64,000 nucleotides of DNA, from the NCBI RefSeq assembly GCF_900167055.1, contig NZ_FUXP01000011.1:28981-92980 (forward strand). The letters are read 5' to 3'. The DNA comes from Lysobacter spongiicola DSM 21749 (lineage in GTDB: Bacteria; Pseudomonadota; Gammaproteobacteria; Xanthomonadales; Xanthomonadaceae). Positions 1-8,444 of this stretch are shown here, in pieces; within the stretch, counting starts at the first letter, position 1; every line of letters begins with the position of its first letter. Position numbers and translations under genes: made by a program. A model generated the notes under the pieces. The model did not search any database. It was not told the DNA's origin and worked only from the letters and a program-made list of their open reading frames with translations.

Positions 1-534
1 GAACTGGGTGGCGAAGTCACCGACGTGGCCACGTCCGGCATCGCCGACCTCACCCCATTCGCCACGCGGGAGGGCGGCATCGATGCCGTCTTCCTCGCCA
101 TCCGCGGCAACACCGCCCGCGAGCTGATGCCACGGCTGGCGATGGCCGGCCTGGCCGGCAAGCCGCGCGTCGCGACGTCCCACCTGTTGCAGGGCACCGG
201 TGAGCCTGCCGAGGACCGCGTGCTCGACGGCACCGCCTTCCCGGGCGAGCACTGGACCAGCGGCGGCCACATCCCGGGCCTGCCCTCGGCCGACAGCGCC
301 GCGCAGACGCTGCCGACGGCGCGTGGTGGCGCGGCCCGCCTGTTCGCTTTTGGCCACGATGCCTGGCTGCTGACCGCATACCTCGAAAAGCTGGCCTTCT
401 CCGCCGCCAGTGAAGTGCGTGGCGCCACCGGGATGCTGAGCATCGACGAGCTCGGGCACGTGCGTCGCAACCCGGCATGGTCGACCTTCAGCGCCGGGGT
501 TCCGGTCACGCTGGACAATGCCGGCCGCTATTGA
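1..534 (+). CDS. lpoA: LppC/LpoA-type penicillin-binding protein activator (3' part only)
   Basis: The reading frame is open from the first base, so the gene begins upstream and only about 177 C-terminal residues are visible. The fragment has the look of the LppC family, outer-membrane lipoproteins with a periplasmic-binding-protein fold that activate class A penicillin-binding proteins. Seen here: a DAVFLAI strand followed by helices, and a C-terminal segment with [11 protein letters not shown] that matches the end of the family. The stop overlaps yraN by 17 bases; an lpoA-yraN pair is the usual order in gammaproteobacteria and supports the call. The N-terminal TPR part and lipobox lie outside the window and cannot be checked. 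Confidence 0.75.
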   Translation, partial: ELGGEVTDVATSGIADLTPFATREGGIDAVFLAIRGNTARELMPRLAMAGLAGKPRVATSHLLQGTGEPAEDRVLDGTAFPGEHWTSGGHIPGLPSADSAAQTLPTARGGAARLFAFGHDAWLLTAYLEKLAFSAASEVRGATGMLSIDELGHVRRNPAWSTFSAGVPVTLDNAGRY

Positions 535-898
535 CCGCCGCGCGCGCGGCACGGCCGTCGAGGCCGCCGCGCGCGACCAACTGGCGGCGGCCGGCCTGCG
601 CCCGGTCGCCGCCAACGCCAACTTCCGGCTGGGCGAGCTCGACCTGGTCATGCTCGATGGCGACACCCTGGTCTTCATCGAGGTGCGCTACCGCCGCGAC
701 GATCGCTTCGGTGGCGGCGCCGCTTCGGTGGATTGGCGCAAACAGCGCAAGCTGGTGCGCGCCGCGCAGTTGTTCCTGCAGCGACATCCGCGCTATGCCG
801 ATGGCCCCTGCCGGTTCGATGTGGTGCAGGCCGAGGGCGATGCCGACGCCCCGGAGCTGACGTGGTTGCGCGACGCCTTCCGCGCCGACGATTGCTGA
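518..898 (+). CDS. yraN: YraN/UPF0102 family endonuclease-like protein
   Basis: This 126-residue protein has the UPF0102 signature of a small nuclease-like (PD-(D/E)XK-type) fold. GELDL lies at residues 39-43 and FIEVRYR at 53-59, so the acidic residues E40, D42 and E55 are in place, followed by a basic C-terminal helix rich in K and R. The function in the family is not settled; a role in DNA processing or recombination is often suggested. The ATG start sits inside the end of the upstream lpoA-like gene (17-base overlap), which implies translational coupling. Length is normal for the family (about 120-130 residues). Confidence 0.9.
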   Translation: MPAAIDRRARGTAVEAAARDQLAAAGLRPVAANANFRLGELDLVMLDGDTLVFIEVRYRRDDRFGGGAASVDWRKQRKLVRAAQLFLQRHPRYADGPCRFDVVQAEGDADAPELTWLRDAFRADDC

Positions 899-916
899 AT
901 CACCCGACGACGAGCC

Positions 917-2296
917 GTGGACCTGCCCGCATCCCTGCTGAGTGAGCTGGCCGAGACGCTCGGCAACGCCGTGTTGCTGGACCCGTCCGAGCGCCTCGCC
1001 TACGCCTACGACAACTCCCGCCGCCAGGCACTACCCGATGCCGTGGCGCTGCCGACCAGCGCCGAGCAGGTCGTCGCCCTGGTCAAGGCATGCCGCGCGC
1101 ACCGCGTCCCCGTCGTCCCCCGGGGCCGGGGCACCAACACCACCGGCGCGGCGGTGCCGGTGGCCGGTGGCGTCGTGGTCTCCTTCGAGCGCATGGACCG
1201 CATCCTGCAGGTCCGGCCGGGCGACCGCTGCGCCGTCGTCGAGCCGGGCGTGCTCAATGGCGACCTCCAGGCGGCGCTCGCACCGCACGGACTGTTCTGG
1301 CCGCCCGACCCCACCAGCGCTGCGTTCAGCACGGTCGGCGGCAATCTCGCCTGCAACGCGGGTGGTCCGCGGGCGGTGAAGTACGGGGCCAGCCGCGACA
1401 ACGTGCTCGCCCTCACCGCGGTCACCGGCACCGGCGAGGTGATCCATTGCGGCACCGAGACGACAAAGGGTGCGACCGGCTACGACCTGCAGCGGCTGCT
1501 GGTCGGCAGCGAGGGCACCCTGGCGCTGATCGTGCAGGCATCGCTCCGGCTGGTGCCCGCGCCCACCGCGAGACGGGCGCTGAGGGCGATCTATCGCGAC
1601 GTTTCCAGCGCCGCATTGGCAGTGGCTCGCCTGATGGCGCAGCCGGTGACGCCTTCCATGCTGGAGTTCATGGACGGGCAGGCGGTAAGGCTGGCGCGTG
1701 AAGTCGGTGGTGCCGACCTCCCACCGGAGGCCGGTGCACTGTTGATGATCGAGGCCGATGGCGACGAGGCGATCCTGGCGCACGACATCGACGCGTTGAA
1801 GCGCGCCGCCACGGGCGAAGGACTGCTGGCACTCGACGATGCCGCCGACGAAGCCGCGCGCCAGCGCCTGTGGGCGGCGCGCAAGGCGTTGTCTCCGGCA
1901 TTGCGCACGCTGGCTCCCGGCAAGATCAACGAAGACGTAGTGGTGCCGGTATCGCGCATCCCCGAACTGGTGGGAGGCGTCCAGGAGCTGGCGCTGGCCT
2001 GCGCATTGCCGATCGTCTGCTTCGGCCATGCCGGCAACGGCAACCTGCACGTCAACCTGATGTATGACCCGGCTGATGAGCTGCAGGCGGCACGGGCCAG
2101 CGCCGCGATGTCGCAGGTCTTCGCGCTCGCGATCCGGCTGGGCGGAACGCTGTCCGGCGAACATGGCATCGGCATGGCCAAGCGCGATTTCATGACGGAG
2201 GCCGTCGACCCGGCCACGCTCATGCTGATGCGCCAGATCAAGTCGGTGTTCGACCCCGATGGCATCCTCAACCCGGGCAAGCTGCTGCCCCCGTGA
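917..2296 (+). CDS. FAD-binding oxidase, GlcD / D-lactate dehydrogenase-like
   Basis: A 459-residue flavoprotein of the FAD-linked oxidase superfamily that oxidises 2-hydroxyacids such as glycolate or D-lactate. The PRGRGTNTTG motif at 68-77 and the GGNLACNAGG segment bind the FAD pyrophosphate. The C-terminal FAD-oxidase domain carries GHAGNGNLH and GEHGIG (about 414-419) and ends with PDGILNPGKLLPP, typical of GlcD. Start is GTG at 917; there is no better ATG before the conserved domain. No GlcE or GlcF partner follows, so it is more likely a stand-alone D-2-hydroxyacid dehydrogenase than a glycolate oxidase subunit. The exact substrate cannot be read from the sequence. The stop overlaps the next gene (GTGA). 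Confidence 0.85.
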   Translation: MDLPASLLSELAETLGNAVLLDPSERLAYAYDNSRRQALPDAVALPTSAEQVVALVKACRAHRVPVVPRGRGTNTTGAAVPVAGGVVVSFERMDRILQVRPGDRCAVVEPGVLNGDLQAALAPHGLFWPPDPTSAAFSTVGGNLACNAGGPRAVKYGASRDNVLALTAVTGTGEVIHCGTETTKGATGYDLQRLLVGSEGTLALIVQASLRLVPAPTARRALRAIYRDVSSAALAVARLMAQPVTPSMLEFMDGQAVRLAREVGGADLPPEAGALLMIEADGDEAILAHDIDALKRAATGEGLLALDDAADEAARQRLWAARKALSPALRTLAPGKINEDVVVPVSRIPELVGGVQELALACALPIVCFGHAGNGNLHVNLMYDPADELQAARASAAMSQVFALAIRLGGTLSGEHGIGMAKRDFMTEAVDPATLMLMRQIKSVFDPDGILNPGKLLPP

Positions 2297-2928
2297 GCGA
2301 TGCGCTCGACCGGCTGCTGGTGGAGATCCGCGCCTGCCGCGCCTGCGAGGCGTGCCTGCCGCTCGGCCCGCGCCCGGTACTCAGTGCCGGCGCCGACGCC
2401 CGACTGATGGTGGTGGGCCAGGCCCCAGGCAGGAAGGTCCACGAGAGCGGCATCCCCTGGGACGACGCCAGCGGCCGCCGGCTGCGCGAGTGGATGGGCA
2501 TCGACAGCGACACCTTCTACGATCCGCGACGCGTGGCGATCGTGCCGATGGGCTTCTGCTATCCGGGCAGGGCGGCCTCCGGCGATGCGCCTCCGCGTCC
2601 CGAGTGCCGGTCGCTCTGGCATCCGCGGCTCATGCCGCTGCTGCCCAACATTGGGCTGACCCTTCTGATCGGGCAGTACGCGCAGGCGCACTTCCTGGGC
2701 GCACGGCGCAAGCGCAGCCTGACCGACACCGTGCGCAGCTGGCAGGACTACCTGCCGACCCACCTGCCGCTACCGCACCCCAGTCCGCGCAACGTCGGCT
2801 GGTTCAAGGCCAACCCGTGGTTCGAAGGCGAGGTGCTGCCGACCCTGCGGGGGCGCGTCGCGGCGCTGGTCGCCGACGATGGAGCTCCCGCCGACGTTTG
2901 TAGGAGCGGCTTCAGCCGCGATCGGTGA
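2293..2928 (+). CDS. Uracil-DNA glycosylase family protein
   Basis: A 211-residue member of the uracil-DNA glycosylase superfamily, which excises damaged bases during base-excision repair. The family motif GQAPG is at 42-46, followed by GIPWDDASG, and the second active-site motif HPSPRN is at 162-167. Three cysteines near the N terminus (15, 18, 21) recall the iron-sulfur clasp of family 4/5 enzymes, but the matching C-terminal cysteines are not obvious. The GTG start overlaps the upstream stop. From residue 203 on (CRSGFSRDR) the protein is encoded by a REP element that begins at 2899, so the last nine residues are an accretion rather than family sequence. Confidence 0.8.
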   Translation: MSDALDRLLVEIRACRACEACLPLGPRPVLSAGADARLMVVGQAPGRKVHESGIPWDDASGRRLREWMGIDSDTFYDPRRVAIVPMGFCYPGRAASGDAPPRPECRSLWHPRLMPLLPNIGLTLLIGQYAQAHFLGARRKRSLTDTVRSWQDYLPTHLPLPHPSPRNVGWFKANPWFEGEVLPTLRGRVAALVADDGAPADVCRSGFSRDR

Positions 2929-2976
2929 TCCGTTGGCCTGGGGCGGTTCGGATCGCGGCTGAAGCCGCTCCTACAA
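2899..2976. repeat. REP-like palindrome, type G (GCGGCTTCAGCCGC core)
   Basis: An imperfect palindrome: TGTAGGAGCGGCTTCAGCCG runs inward from the left, and its reverse complement ends in CTACA on the right, with about 30 unrelated bases between the arms. It lies between two convergent genes (the glycosylase gene and thiL) and supplies the last codons of the first. GTAG-edged REPs are a known feature of Stenotrophomonas and relatives (SMAG elements), where they are mobilised by RAYT transposases. A transcript through it would fold into a long hairpin. Confidence 0.9.
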
Positions 2977-3006
2977 GGGCTCGCAAGGGCCCGGAGGCGG
3001 GCGCGG

Positions 3007-4032
3007 TCAATCCTGGAAGTGGGTGTAACCGGTCCGCGGTGGCACCCAATCCTGCCCATCGGGCTGGAGGGCACGTACGCGATCGCCCGGCACGATCCGG
3101 CCGATCCGGGTAATCGGCACCCCGGCATCGGCGGCGATCGTCTCGATTCGCCCGGCCATTTTCGGCGGCGCGGTGAAGCACAGTTCGTAGTCGTCGCCAC
3201 CGATGGCCTGCAGCGCATGACGGCGCGGGGGCTGGAAGGCATCGCGCAGTGCCGCCGAAGCCGGCAGCGCATCGAGATCCACTTCCGCGCCCAGACCGCT
3301 GGCGGCGCAGATGTGCCCGAGGTCGGACAGCAGGCCATCGGACAGGTCGATGGCCGCGTGTGCGATGCCTTGCAGGGTGCGGCCGATCGCCACCCGCGGC
3401 ACGGGACGGTCCAGGCGCGCCTGCAACTGCTCGTGCAAGGCTCTCGCCGCGGACTCCTGCCCGGCAGCTGCTGGCAGCATCGGCCCCGCTTCGCAGACCA
3501 TCGCCAACGCGGGTGTGTGGCGCTCCTGCAGCAGCGCCAGGGCCGCGGCCGCGTCACCGAGGGTGCCGGTCACCCAGACATCGTCACCCGCCTTCGCAGC
3601 GTCGCGCCGGAGCGCCCGTCCCGGCTCGACCAGCCCATGTAAGGTCACGCTGATCGACAACGGTCCGCGGGTGGTGTCGCCGCCTACCAGCGCAAGCCCG
3701 TGCAAGGTGGCCAGCTCGCCAAAACCGTCAAGGAAACCATCCAGCCATTGCTCGTCCGGCTCGGGCAGCGAGAGCGACAGCGTGCACCACGCGGGCTCCG
3801 CGCCCATCGCGGCCAGGTCGGACAGGTTCACCGCGAGCGCCTTCCAGCCGATGTCCGCCGGCGCCGTATCGACCGGGAAATGCACGCCGCTGTTGAGGGT
3901 GTCGGTGGCCACCACCAGTTGCCGGCCGGGGGGCACCTGCAGCACCGCGCCGTCGTCACCGATGCCGAGTACCACGTCATCGCGCACCACCGCGCGGGCG
4001 CGGATGCGATCGATGAGGTCGAACTCGGCCAA
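3007..4032 (-). CDS. thiL: Thiamine-monophosphate kinase
   Basis: ThiL phosphorylates thiamine monophosphate to thiamine pyrophosphate with ATP. The 341-residue protein shows the AIR-synthase-like fold motifs in order: GIGDDGAVL near residue 23, ATDTLNSGVHF, the LSDLAAMGA helix, GGDTTRGP, IDLSDGLLSDLG and GGDDYELCF. The start appears to be TTG at 4032, because the family begins with this EF-LI-R segment and no ATG is available. It is the last gene of the ribE-ribBA-ribH-nusB-thiL run, six bases after nusB, so it probably shares the FMN-riboswitch-controlled transcript. Confidence 0.93.
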   Translation of the reverse strand: MAEFDLIDRIRARAVVRDDVVLGIGDDGAVLQVPPGRQLVVATDTLNSGVHFPVDTAPADIGWKALAVNLSDLAAMGAEPAWCTLSLSLPEPDEQWLDGFLDGFGELATLHGLALVGGDTTRGPLSISVTLHGLVEPGRALRRDAAKAGDDVWVTGTLGDAAAALALLQERHTPALAMVCEAGPMLPAAAGQESAARALHEQLQARLDRPVPRVAIGRTLQGIAHAAIDLSDGLLSDLGHICAASGLGAEVDLDALPASAALRDAFQPPRRHALQAIGGDDYELCFTAPPKMAGRIETIAADAGVPITRIGRIVPGDRVRALQPDGQDWVPPRTGYTHFQD

Positions 4033-4038
4033 AGGAAG

Positions 4039-4500
4039 CTACCGGTCCCGCGGCGCCTGGGCTTCGACCGAGCGCCACTCGGCGGCGGCATGGTCGAGCA
4101 CGCCGTTGACGTAGGTGTGGCCGTGCTCGGCGCCAAAGCGCTTGACGCCTTCGATCGCCTCGTTGATCACTACCCGGTACGGCACGTCGGGGCGATGCAT
4201 CAGTTCGTAGGCGGCGATGCGCAGGGCCGCCAGCTCGATCGCGTCGACCTGCGCGATTTCGCGGTCCAGGAAGGGCACCAGCGCCTTGTCGAGCTCGGCC
4301 CGGTGCTTGTCGACCCCGAGCACGAGATCCTCGAAGTAAGCCAGGTCGGCGACCTCGCGGGCCTGCTCATAGGCGAACTGCGCCACGACCTCGCGGGCCT
4401 GGCTGCCGGAAAGCTGCCATGCGTAGACGGCCTGCAACGCACGACGGCGCGCGCGCGAACGGGCAACGGGATCGACCCCATCGGGGCGGCGACGGTTCAT
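4039..4500 (-). CDS. nusB: Transcription antitermination factor NusB
   Basis: NusB pairs with NusE (S10) on boxA RNA during rRNA antitermination. The 153-residue protein has the basic N-terminal [13 protein letters not shown] helix that contacts RNA, the [17 protein letters not shown] segment and the conserved end KRFG...YVNGVLD. The ATG overlaps the ribH stop by four bases (ATGA). Pairing with ribH and thiL is the standard gammaproteobacterial order and makes translation coupling likely. Confidence 0.95.
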   Translation of the reverse strand: MNRRRPDGVDPVARSRARRRALQAVYAWQLSGSQAREVVAQFAYEQAREVADLAYFEDLVLGVDKHRAELDKALVPFLDREIAQVDAIELAALRIAAYELMHRPDVPYRVVINEAIEGVKRFGAEHGHTYVNGVLDHAAAEWRSVEAQAPRDR

Positions 4501-4964
4501 GGCAGTTGCTCCAGCAGGTGTGACATTTCCAGCGCGACCAGCGCCGCTTCCTCGCCCTTGTTGCCGTGGCTGCCGCCGGCACGCGCCTCGGCATCCTCGA
4601 AGCGCTCGACCGCGAGCACGCCGTTGCAGACGGGCACGCCGGAGTCCAGCGCGACCCGCATCAGGCCGTCGGAGCAGCCGTCAGCCACCTGCTCGTAGTG
4701 GCGGGTATCACCGCGCACGACACAGCCAAGCGCCACCACGGCAGCATGCTCGCCGGCGGCGGCGATGCGGGCGGCCGCCAAGGGAATCTCCCATGCACCG
4801 GGCACCCGGATCACGTCGACCATGTCCTCGTCGACGCCATTGTCGGCAAAGGTCTTGCGCGCGGCGGCGACCAGGGTGTCGGTGATGCGGGGGTTCCAGC
4901 GGCTTGCGATGATCGCGAAACGCGCGCCTTGGGGGCTGCGCAGGTCGCCTTCGATGTGGGGCAT
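4497..4964 (-). CDS. ribH: 6,7-dimethyl-8-ribityllumazine synthase
   Basis: Lumazine synthase condenses 5-amino-6-ribitylaminouracil with 3,4-dihydroxy-2-butanone 4-phosphate, the penultimate step to riboflavin. The 155-residue subunit has VPGAWEIP at 54-61 and RGDTRHYE at 84-91, including the catalytic His89, then the VCNGVLAVE strand. The C terminus has the usual helix and a GNKGEEAA motif. Length is normal for the subunits that assemble into pentamers or icosahedral shells. Overlaps nusB by four bases and follows ribBA after about 57 bases. Confidence 0.95.
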   Translation of the reverse strand: MPHIEGDLRSPQGARFAIIASRWNPRITDTLVAAARKTFADNGVDEDMVDVIRVPGAWEIPLAAARIAAAGEHAAVVALGCVVRGDTRHYEQVADGCSDGLMRVALDSGVPVCNGVLAVERFEDAEARAGGSHGNKGEEAALVALEMSHLLEQLP

Positions 4965-5021
4965 CAGTCAGAACCTGTGAGGGACCGGAGCGCCAGAGTG
5001 GTCCCGGCGCGAACGGCCAGT

Positions 5022-6137
5022 TTAGCGTGCGGCCGGGGGCTCGACGTATTCGACCACTTCAAGGCCGAACCCGGCCAGGCCGATCTGGCGGCGCGGCGTG
5101 CCCAGCACGCGAAGCTTGCCGAGCCCGAGGTCGGCCAGGATCTGGCTGCCGACACCGTTGCGCCGCCATTCGCTCAGCGCCTGTCCGCGGGCGGGCGCGG
5201 TTTCGACTTCCGGCTCCTCGCGCAGGCGCGCCAGCAGGCGATCGACCGGGGCGTGGTCGCTGAGGACCACGAGGGCTCCGCTCCCCTCGGCTTCGATCGC
5301 CGCCAGCACGTCGCCCAGCGCAGGACCGAAGTCCGGCCGGCGCCAGCGCAGGGTGTCGGCGAGCGGGTTCTGCACGTGGACACGCACCAGGGTCGGCGTC
5401 GCCGGGTCCGGCTGCCCGCGCACGAGTGCGAAGTGCAGCGCGTGGCTGAGCCGGTCGCGATAGGTGAGCAGGCGGAACGGGCCGTGTTCGGTCTCGATCT
5501 CGCGGCTGTCGACGCGCTCGACTGTGTGCTCGTTGTCGAGCCGGTGCCGGATCAGGTCCTCGATCGAGCCGATCTTCAGACCGTGCTCGGCGGCGAACTT
5601 CTCCAGCTCCGGGCGGCGGGCCATGGTCCCGTCCGGATTGAGGATCTCCACCAGCACCCCGGCCGGTTCCAGGCCGGCCATCAGCGCCAGGTCCGCCGCC
5701 GCCTCGGTGTGGCCGGCGCGGTTGAGCACGCCGCCGGGCTGGGCCTGCAGGGGGAAGATGTGGCCGGGCTGGTTGAGGTCGTCCGGCGAGGCGTCCGGGC
5801 GTACCGCGGTGCGTACCGTATGCGCGCGGTCGTAGGCGGAGATGCCGGTGGTCACGCCCTCGGCGGCCTCGATGCTGACGGTGAAGTTGGTGTGGTGCTG
5901 GGAGGTGTTGTCGCGCACCATCGGCGGCAGGCCGAGCTGCTGGCAGCGCTCGCGCGTCAGCGACAGGCAGACCAGTCCGCGGGCATGGGTGACCATGAAG
6001 TTGATGTCGCTGGGCTTGACCAGCTCGGCGGCCATGATGAGATCGCCTTCGTTCTCGCGGTCTTCGTCGTCGACGATCACGACCATGCGGCCGGCGCGGA
6101 TCTCTTCCAGCAGTTCGGGGACGGGGGCGAAGCTCAT
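5022..6137 (-). CDS. ribBA: 3,4-dihydroxy-2-butanone 4-phosphate synthase with a degenerate GTP cyclohydrolase II-like domain (RibBX type)
   Basis: The first 200 residues form a complete DHBP synthase: the acidic metal loop EDRENEGD is at 25-32, and later come the SQHHTNF and GHTEAA segments. The second domain (about 205-371) has the GTP cyclohydrolase II outline, but where RibA carries its three zinc cysteines (the VHSECLTGDAL...CDCG region) this protein reads VRVHVQNPLADTL and has no cysteines. GTP cyclohydrolase activity is therefore unlikely; this matches the RibBX hybrid described in proteobacteria, where a separate RibA works elsewhere. Start at 6137 was chosen because MSFAPV begins the family and its ATG overlaps the ribE stop (ATGA). 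Confidence 0.9.
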   Translation of the reverse strand: MSFAPVPELLEEIRAGRMVVIVDDEDRENEGDLIMAAELVKPSDINFMVTHARGLVCLSLTRERCQQLGLPPMVRDNTSQHHTNFTVSIEAAEGVTTGISAYDRAHTVRTAVRPDASPDDLNQPGHIFPLQAQPGGVLNRAGHTEAAADLALMAGLEPAGVLVEILNPDGTMARRPELEKFAAEHGLKIGSIEDLIRHRLDNEHTVERVDSREIETEHGPFRLLTYRDRLSHALHFALVRGQPDPATPTLVRVHVQNPLADTLRWRRPDFGPALGDVLAAIEAEGSGALVVLSDHAPVDRLLARLREEPEVETAPARGQALSEWRRNGVGSQILADLGLGKLRVLGTPRRQIGLAGFGLEVVEYVEPPAAR

Positions 6138-6784
6138 CGGGTCGGTTCCTGTGGGAGGGGGGCCGGCGCGGAGGCCGGGATGGCCGCGGCTTCGCGGCCC
6201 TGCAACAACCGCTCGACATAGCGGGCGACGAGATCGACTTCGAGGTTCACTGCATCGCCTGTCCGGGTGGCGGCGAAGGCGGTGTGGGCAACGGTATGCG
6301 GCACAAGCGCCACTTCGAAGCCCGTTTCGTCCACCTGGTTGACGGTGAGGCTCACGCCGTCGACGCAGATCGAACCCTTCATCGCGACGTAGCGCAGTAC
6401 GGCGGCCGGGGCCTTGAAGCGCCAACGCTGGGCACGTGCATCCTCCCTGACCGACTCGACCGTTCCGACGCCATCGACGTGCCCGCTGACCAGGTGGCCA
6501 CCCAGGCGATCGTCCGGACGCATCGCCCGCTCGAGGTTGACCGGCGAGCCAGCCGCAAGCTGGCCCAGCGTGGTGAGGCCGAGGGTTTCCGTGGAGGCGT
6601 CGGCATGGAACGAGGTGGCGTCGAACTCCACCACCGTCAGGCAGACGCCGTTGACCGCGATGCTCTCGCCCTGGCTGACGGCGTCGAACGGCAGCGTGCC
6701 GACTTCGATCCGCAGGCGGGCGTCGCCACCGCGCGCTTCACGTTCGGCCAGCCGGCCGACGCCTTCGATGATGCCGGTGAACAT
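6134..6784 (-). CDS. ribE: Riboflavin synthase, alpha chain
   Basis: Riboflavin synthase dismutates two lumazine molecules to riboflavin. The 216-residue protein begins MFTGIIEGVG and consists of two similar lumazine-binding barrels (about 1-90 and 96-190), each with a G-E/S-I...V-N/D-G-V-L/S-LTV strand pair: SIAVNGVCLTV and SICVDGVSLTV. SGHVDGVG marks the second barrel. It is the first gene after the FMN riboswitch, with about 150 bases of leader, so riboflavin/FMN level should control it directly. The C terminus carries a short Pro/Ala-rich tail. Confidence 0.95.
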   Translation of the reverse strand: MFTGIIEGVGRLAEREARGGDARLRIEVGTLPFDAVSQGESIAVNGVCLTVVEFDATSFHADASTETLGLTTLGQLAAGSPVNLERAMRPDDRLGGHLVSGHVDGVGTVESVREDARAQRWRFKAPAAVLRYVAMKGSICVDGVSLTVNQVDETGFEVALVPHTVAHTAFAATRTGDAVNLEVDLVARYVERLLQGREAAAIPASAPAPLPQEPTR

Positions 6785-6886
6785 CAGCGCACCTCCCGCG
6801 TTACGCCGAAGCGGGCGCACGGAGGCCGGCCGGAAGAAGACTCTCTGGTATTGGACATGGAACGTTTCCCGCAAGGATGGACCGCG

Positions 6887-6908
6887 AAAAACGCCACAAG
6901 GCAGTGGC
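6887..6908 (-). terminator. Candidate intrinsic terminator of the FMN riboswitch
   Basis: Read on the minus strand, GCCAC, a six-base loop, GTGGC and then GTTTTT form a short hairpin with a U tract 27 bases downstream of the aptamer and about 100 bases before ribE. This is the position expected for a transcription-terminating expression platform. The stem is only five to six base pairs, so the alternative of translational control of ribE cannot be excluded. Confidence 0.5.
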
Positions 6909-6934
6909 AGGCACGGGCAGGCCCGCACCAACCG

Positions 6935-7079
6935 TCTTCTTTCATCCGGACTGTGACCGTCGGCTCCGGCATCGGACCGGATCTGCTGACCCTTCGCGGC
7001 CTGGGCCACGGAGGCGCTCGCGGGCTCGTCGCATCGCGACCTACCGCCGGTGGGGAGTTTCGCCCCGCCCTGAAGACGT
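6935..7079 (-). promoter_or_regulatory. FMN riboswitch (RFN element)
   Basis: On the minus strand the conserved RFN core is read in order: AGGGCGGGGCGAAACTCCCC, ACCGGCGGTA, AGCCCGCGAGC, then GCAGATCCGGT, GCCGACGGT and AGTCCGGATGAAAGAAGA at the 3' end. These are the signature strands of the six-helix FMN aptamer. Bound FMN should reduce expression of ribE and the genes behind it. It lies downstream of ribD, so ribD itself is outside its direct control unless ribD is read from its own promoter. Confidence 0.97.
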
Positions 7080-7217
7080 TACGTATTGTTGCCGCCTGGG
7101 CGGCGCGTGGATTCTAGCACCCGGCCCCTGCGCGCTCCGCCGCAATGGTGGAACGCAGCGTTGGTGGCGCTCCCCTTACCCGCCGGGCTCGGTGCTCCCG
7201 GTAAAACCCGGTGCTGT

Positions 7218-7297
7218 TGTAGGAGCGGCTTCAGCCGCGATCGGATGGTGTTTCGCTAGTAACAACTCCACGATCGCGGCTGAAGCCGCTCCTACAA
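7218..7297. repeat. REP-like palindrome, type G
   Basis: The same GTAGGAGCGGCTTCAGCC arms as at 2899, facing each other around about 30 unique bases. It lies in the gap between the ribD stop and the FMN riboswitch. A hairpin here could end or stabilise the ribD transcript and so separate it from the riboswitch-controlled part. Confidence 0.9.
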
Positions 7298-7334
7298 CGG
7301 CGGTGGAACCCTGGCTGCAGCGTGGCAGCCCGCC

Positions 7335-8435
7335 TCAGGCCGCCCCGCCCTTCGGCCGCAGCAGCACCCGGATGTCCTCGCCCAGGCGCCGCGTCTCCAC
7401 CACGTCCAGTTGCATGCGCTCGGTCATGTGTTGGATGTCGAGGCCGTCAAACAACGGCCGGGCATGCGAGCCCAGCAGGACGGGAGCGACGTAGAGCAAC
7501 AGCTCATCGACCAGCCCCGCCTCGAGGAACGCCGCCGCAAGCGTCGCGCCGGCCTCCACCTGCACCTCGTTGATGCCGCGCTGGGCCAGCAGCCGCAGCA
7601 CGGCCTGCAGGTCGAACCGGCCCTTCTCCACCGCCACCACCGCCAGCTGTGCATCGATCGAACGGCTCAGCTTGGTCTGCGGCGCATGGACGTAAAGCGT
7701 GGGCGCATCGCCTTCGCGCACCCTGCCGCGGGCGATGGTCGCCAGGCCCGGATCCAGCACGACCCGCAGCGGCGGTTCGAACGGGGTGTCGTCGCCCAGA
7801 CGCACGGTCAGCGACGGATCGTCGACCAGTACGGTGCCGGCACCGGTGATGATCGCCCCGGCCCGGGCGCGCCAGCGCTGGACGTCATAGCGCGAGGCCT
7901 CGCCGCTGATCCACTTGGATTCGCCGTTGGCCAGCGCGCTGCGGCCATCGAGACTGGTGGCCAGCTTGACCCGCACCCACGGGCGGCCCCGCACCATCCG
8001 GGAGAGGTAGCCGCGGTTGAGCGCCCGCGATTGCGCTTCCATCAGGCCGCTGGCGACTTCGATACCGGCGGCACGCAGGCGGTCGAAGCCGGCGCCGTCG
8101 ACTTCGGGGAACGGATCGCGCATGGCCGCCACCACCCGCGACACCCCGGCCTCGAGCAGCGCATCGGTGCAAGGTCCGGTCCGGCCGGTATGCGCGCAGG
8201 GTTCCAGCGTCACGTACGCGGTGGCGCCCTTGGCCTCCGCGCCGGCGGCCTGCAGGGCCACCACCTCGGCATGGGCCTCGCCGGCGCGCTGGTGGAAGCC
8301 TTCGCCAACCACTTCTTCGCTCTTGGCGATCACGCAGCCAACCATCGGATTGGGACGGGTGGTGAAGGCCCCTCGCTCGGCCAGGCGCAAAGCCCGGGCC
8401 ATCAGGGTGTGGTCGCTCGGGGAGAAATCAGCCAT
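7335..8435 (-). CDS. ribD: Bifunctional riboflavin deaminase/reductase
   Basis: RibD deaminates the pyrimidine intermediate and then reduces its ribosyl chain. The 366-residue protein has a cytidine-deaminase-like N-terminal domain with the zinc motif HAE at 55-57 and cysteines 80 and 89 in PCAHTGRTGPC. From about residue 150 a dihydrofolate-reductase-like domain follows (VKLATSLDGRSA, GAGTVLVDDPSL, EAGATLAAAFL). It sits ten bases after nrdR in the same direction. Because the FMN riboswitch lies behind it, it is probably transcribed with nrdR rather than with ribE. Confidence 0.95.
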   Translation of the reverse strand: MADFSPSDHTLMARALRLAERGAFTTRPNPMVGCVIAKSEEVVGEGFHQRAGEAHAEVVALQAAGAEAKGATAYVTLEPCAHTGRTGPCTDALLEAGVSRVVAAMRDPFPEVDGAGFDRLRAAGIEVASGLMEAQSRALNRGYLSRMVRGRPWVRVKLATSLDGRSALANGESKWISGEASRYDVQRWRARAGAIITGAGTVLVDDPSLTVRLGDDTPFEPPLRVVLDPGLATIARGRVREGDAPTLYVHAPQTKLSRSIDAQLAVVAVEKGRFDLQAVLRLLAQRGINEVQVEAGATLAAAFLEAGLVDELLLYVAPVLLGSHARPLFDGLDIQHMTERMQLDVVETRRLGEDIRVLLRPKGGAA

Positions 8436-8444
8436 CGGGTCGCC

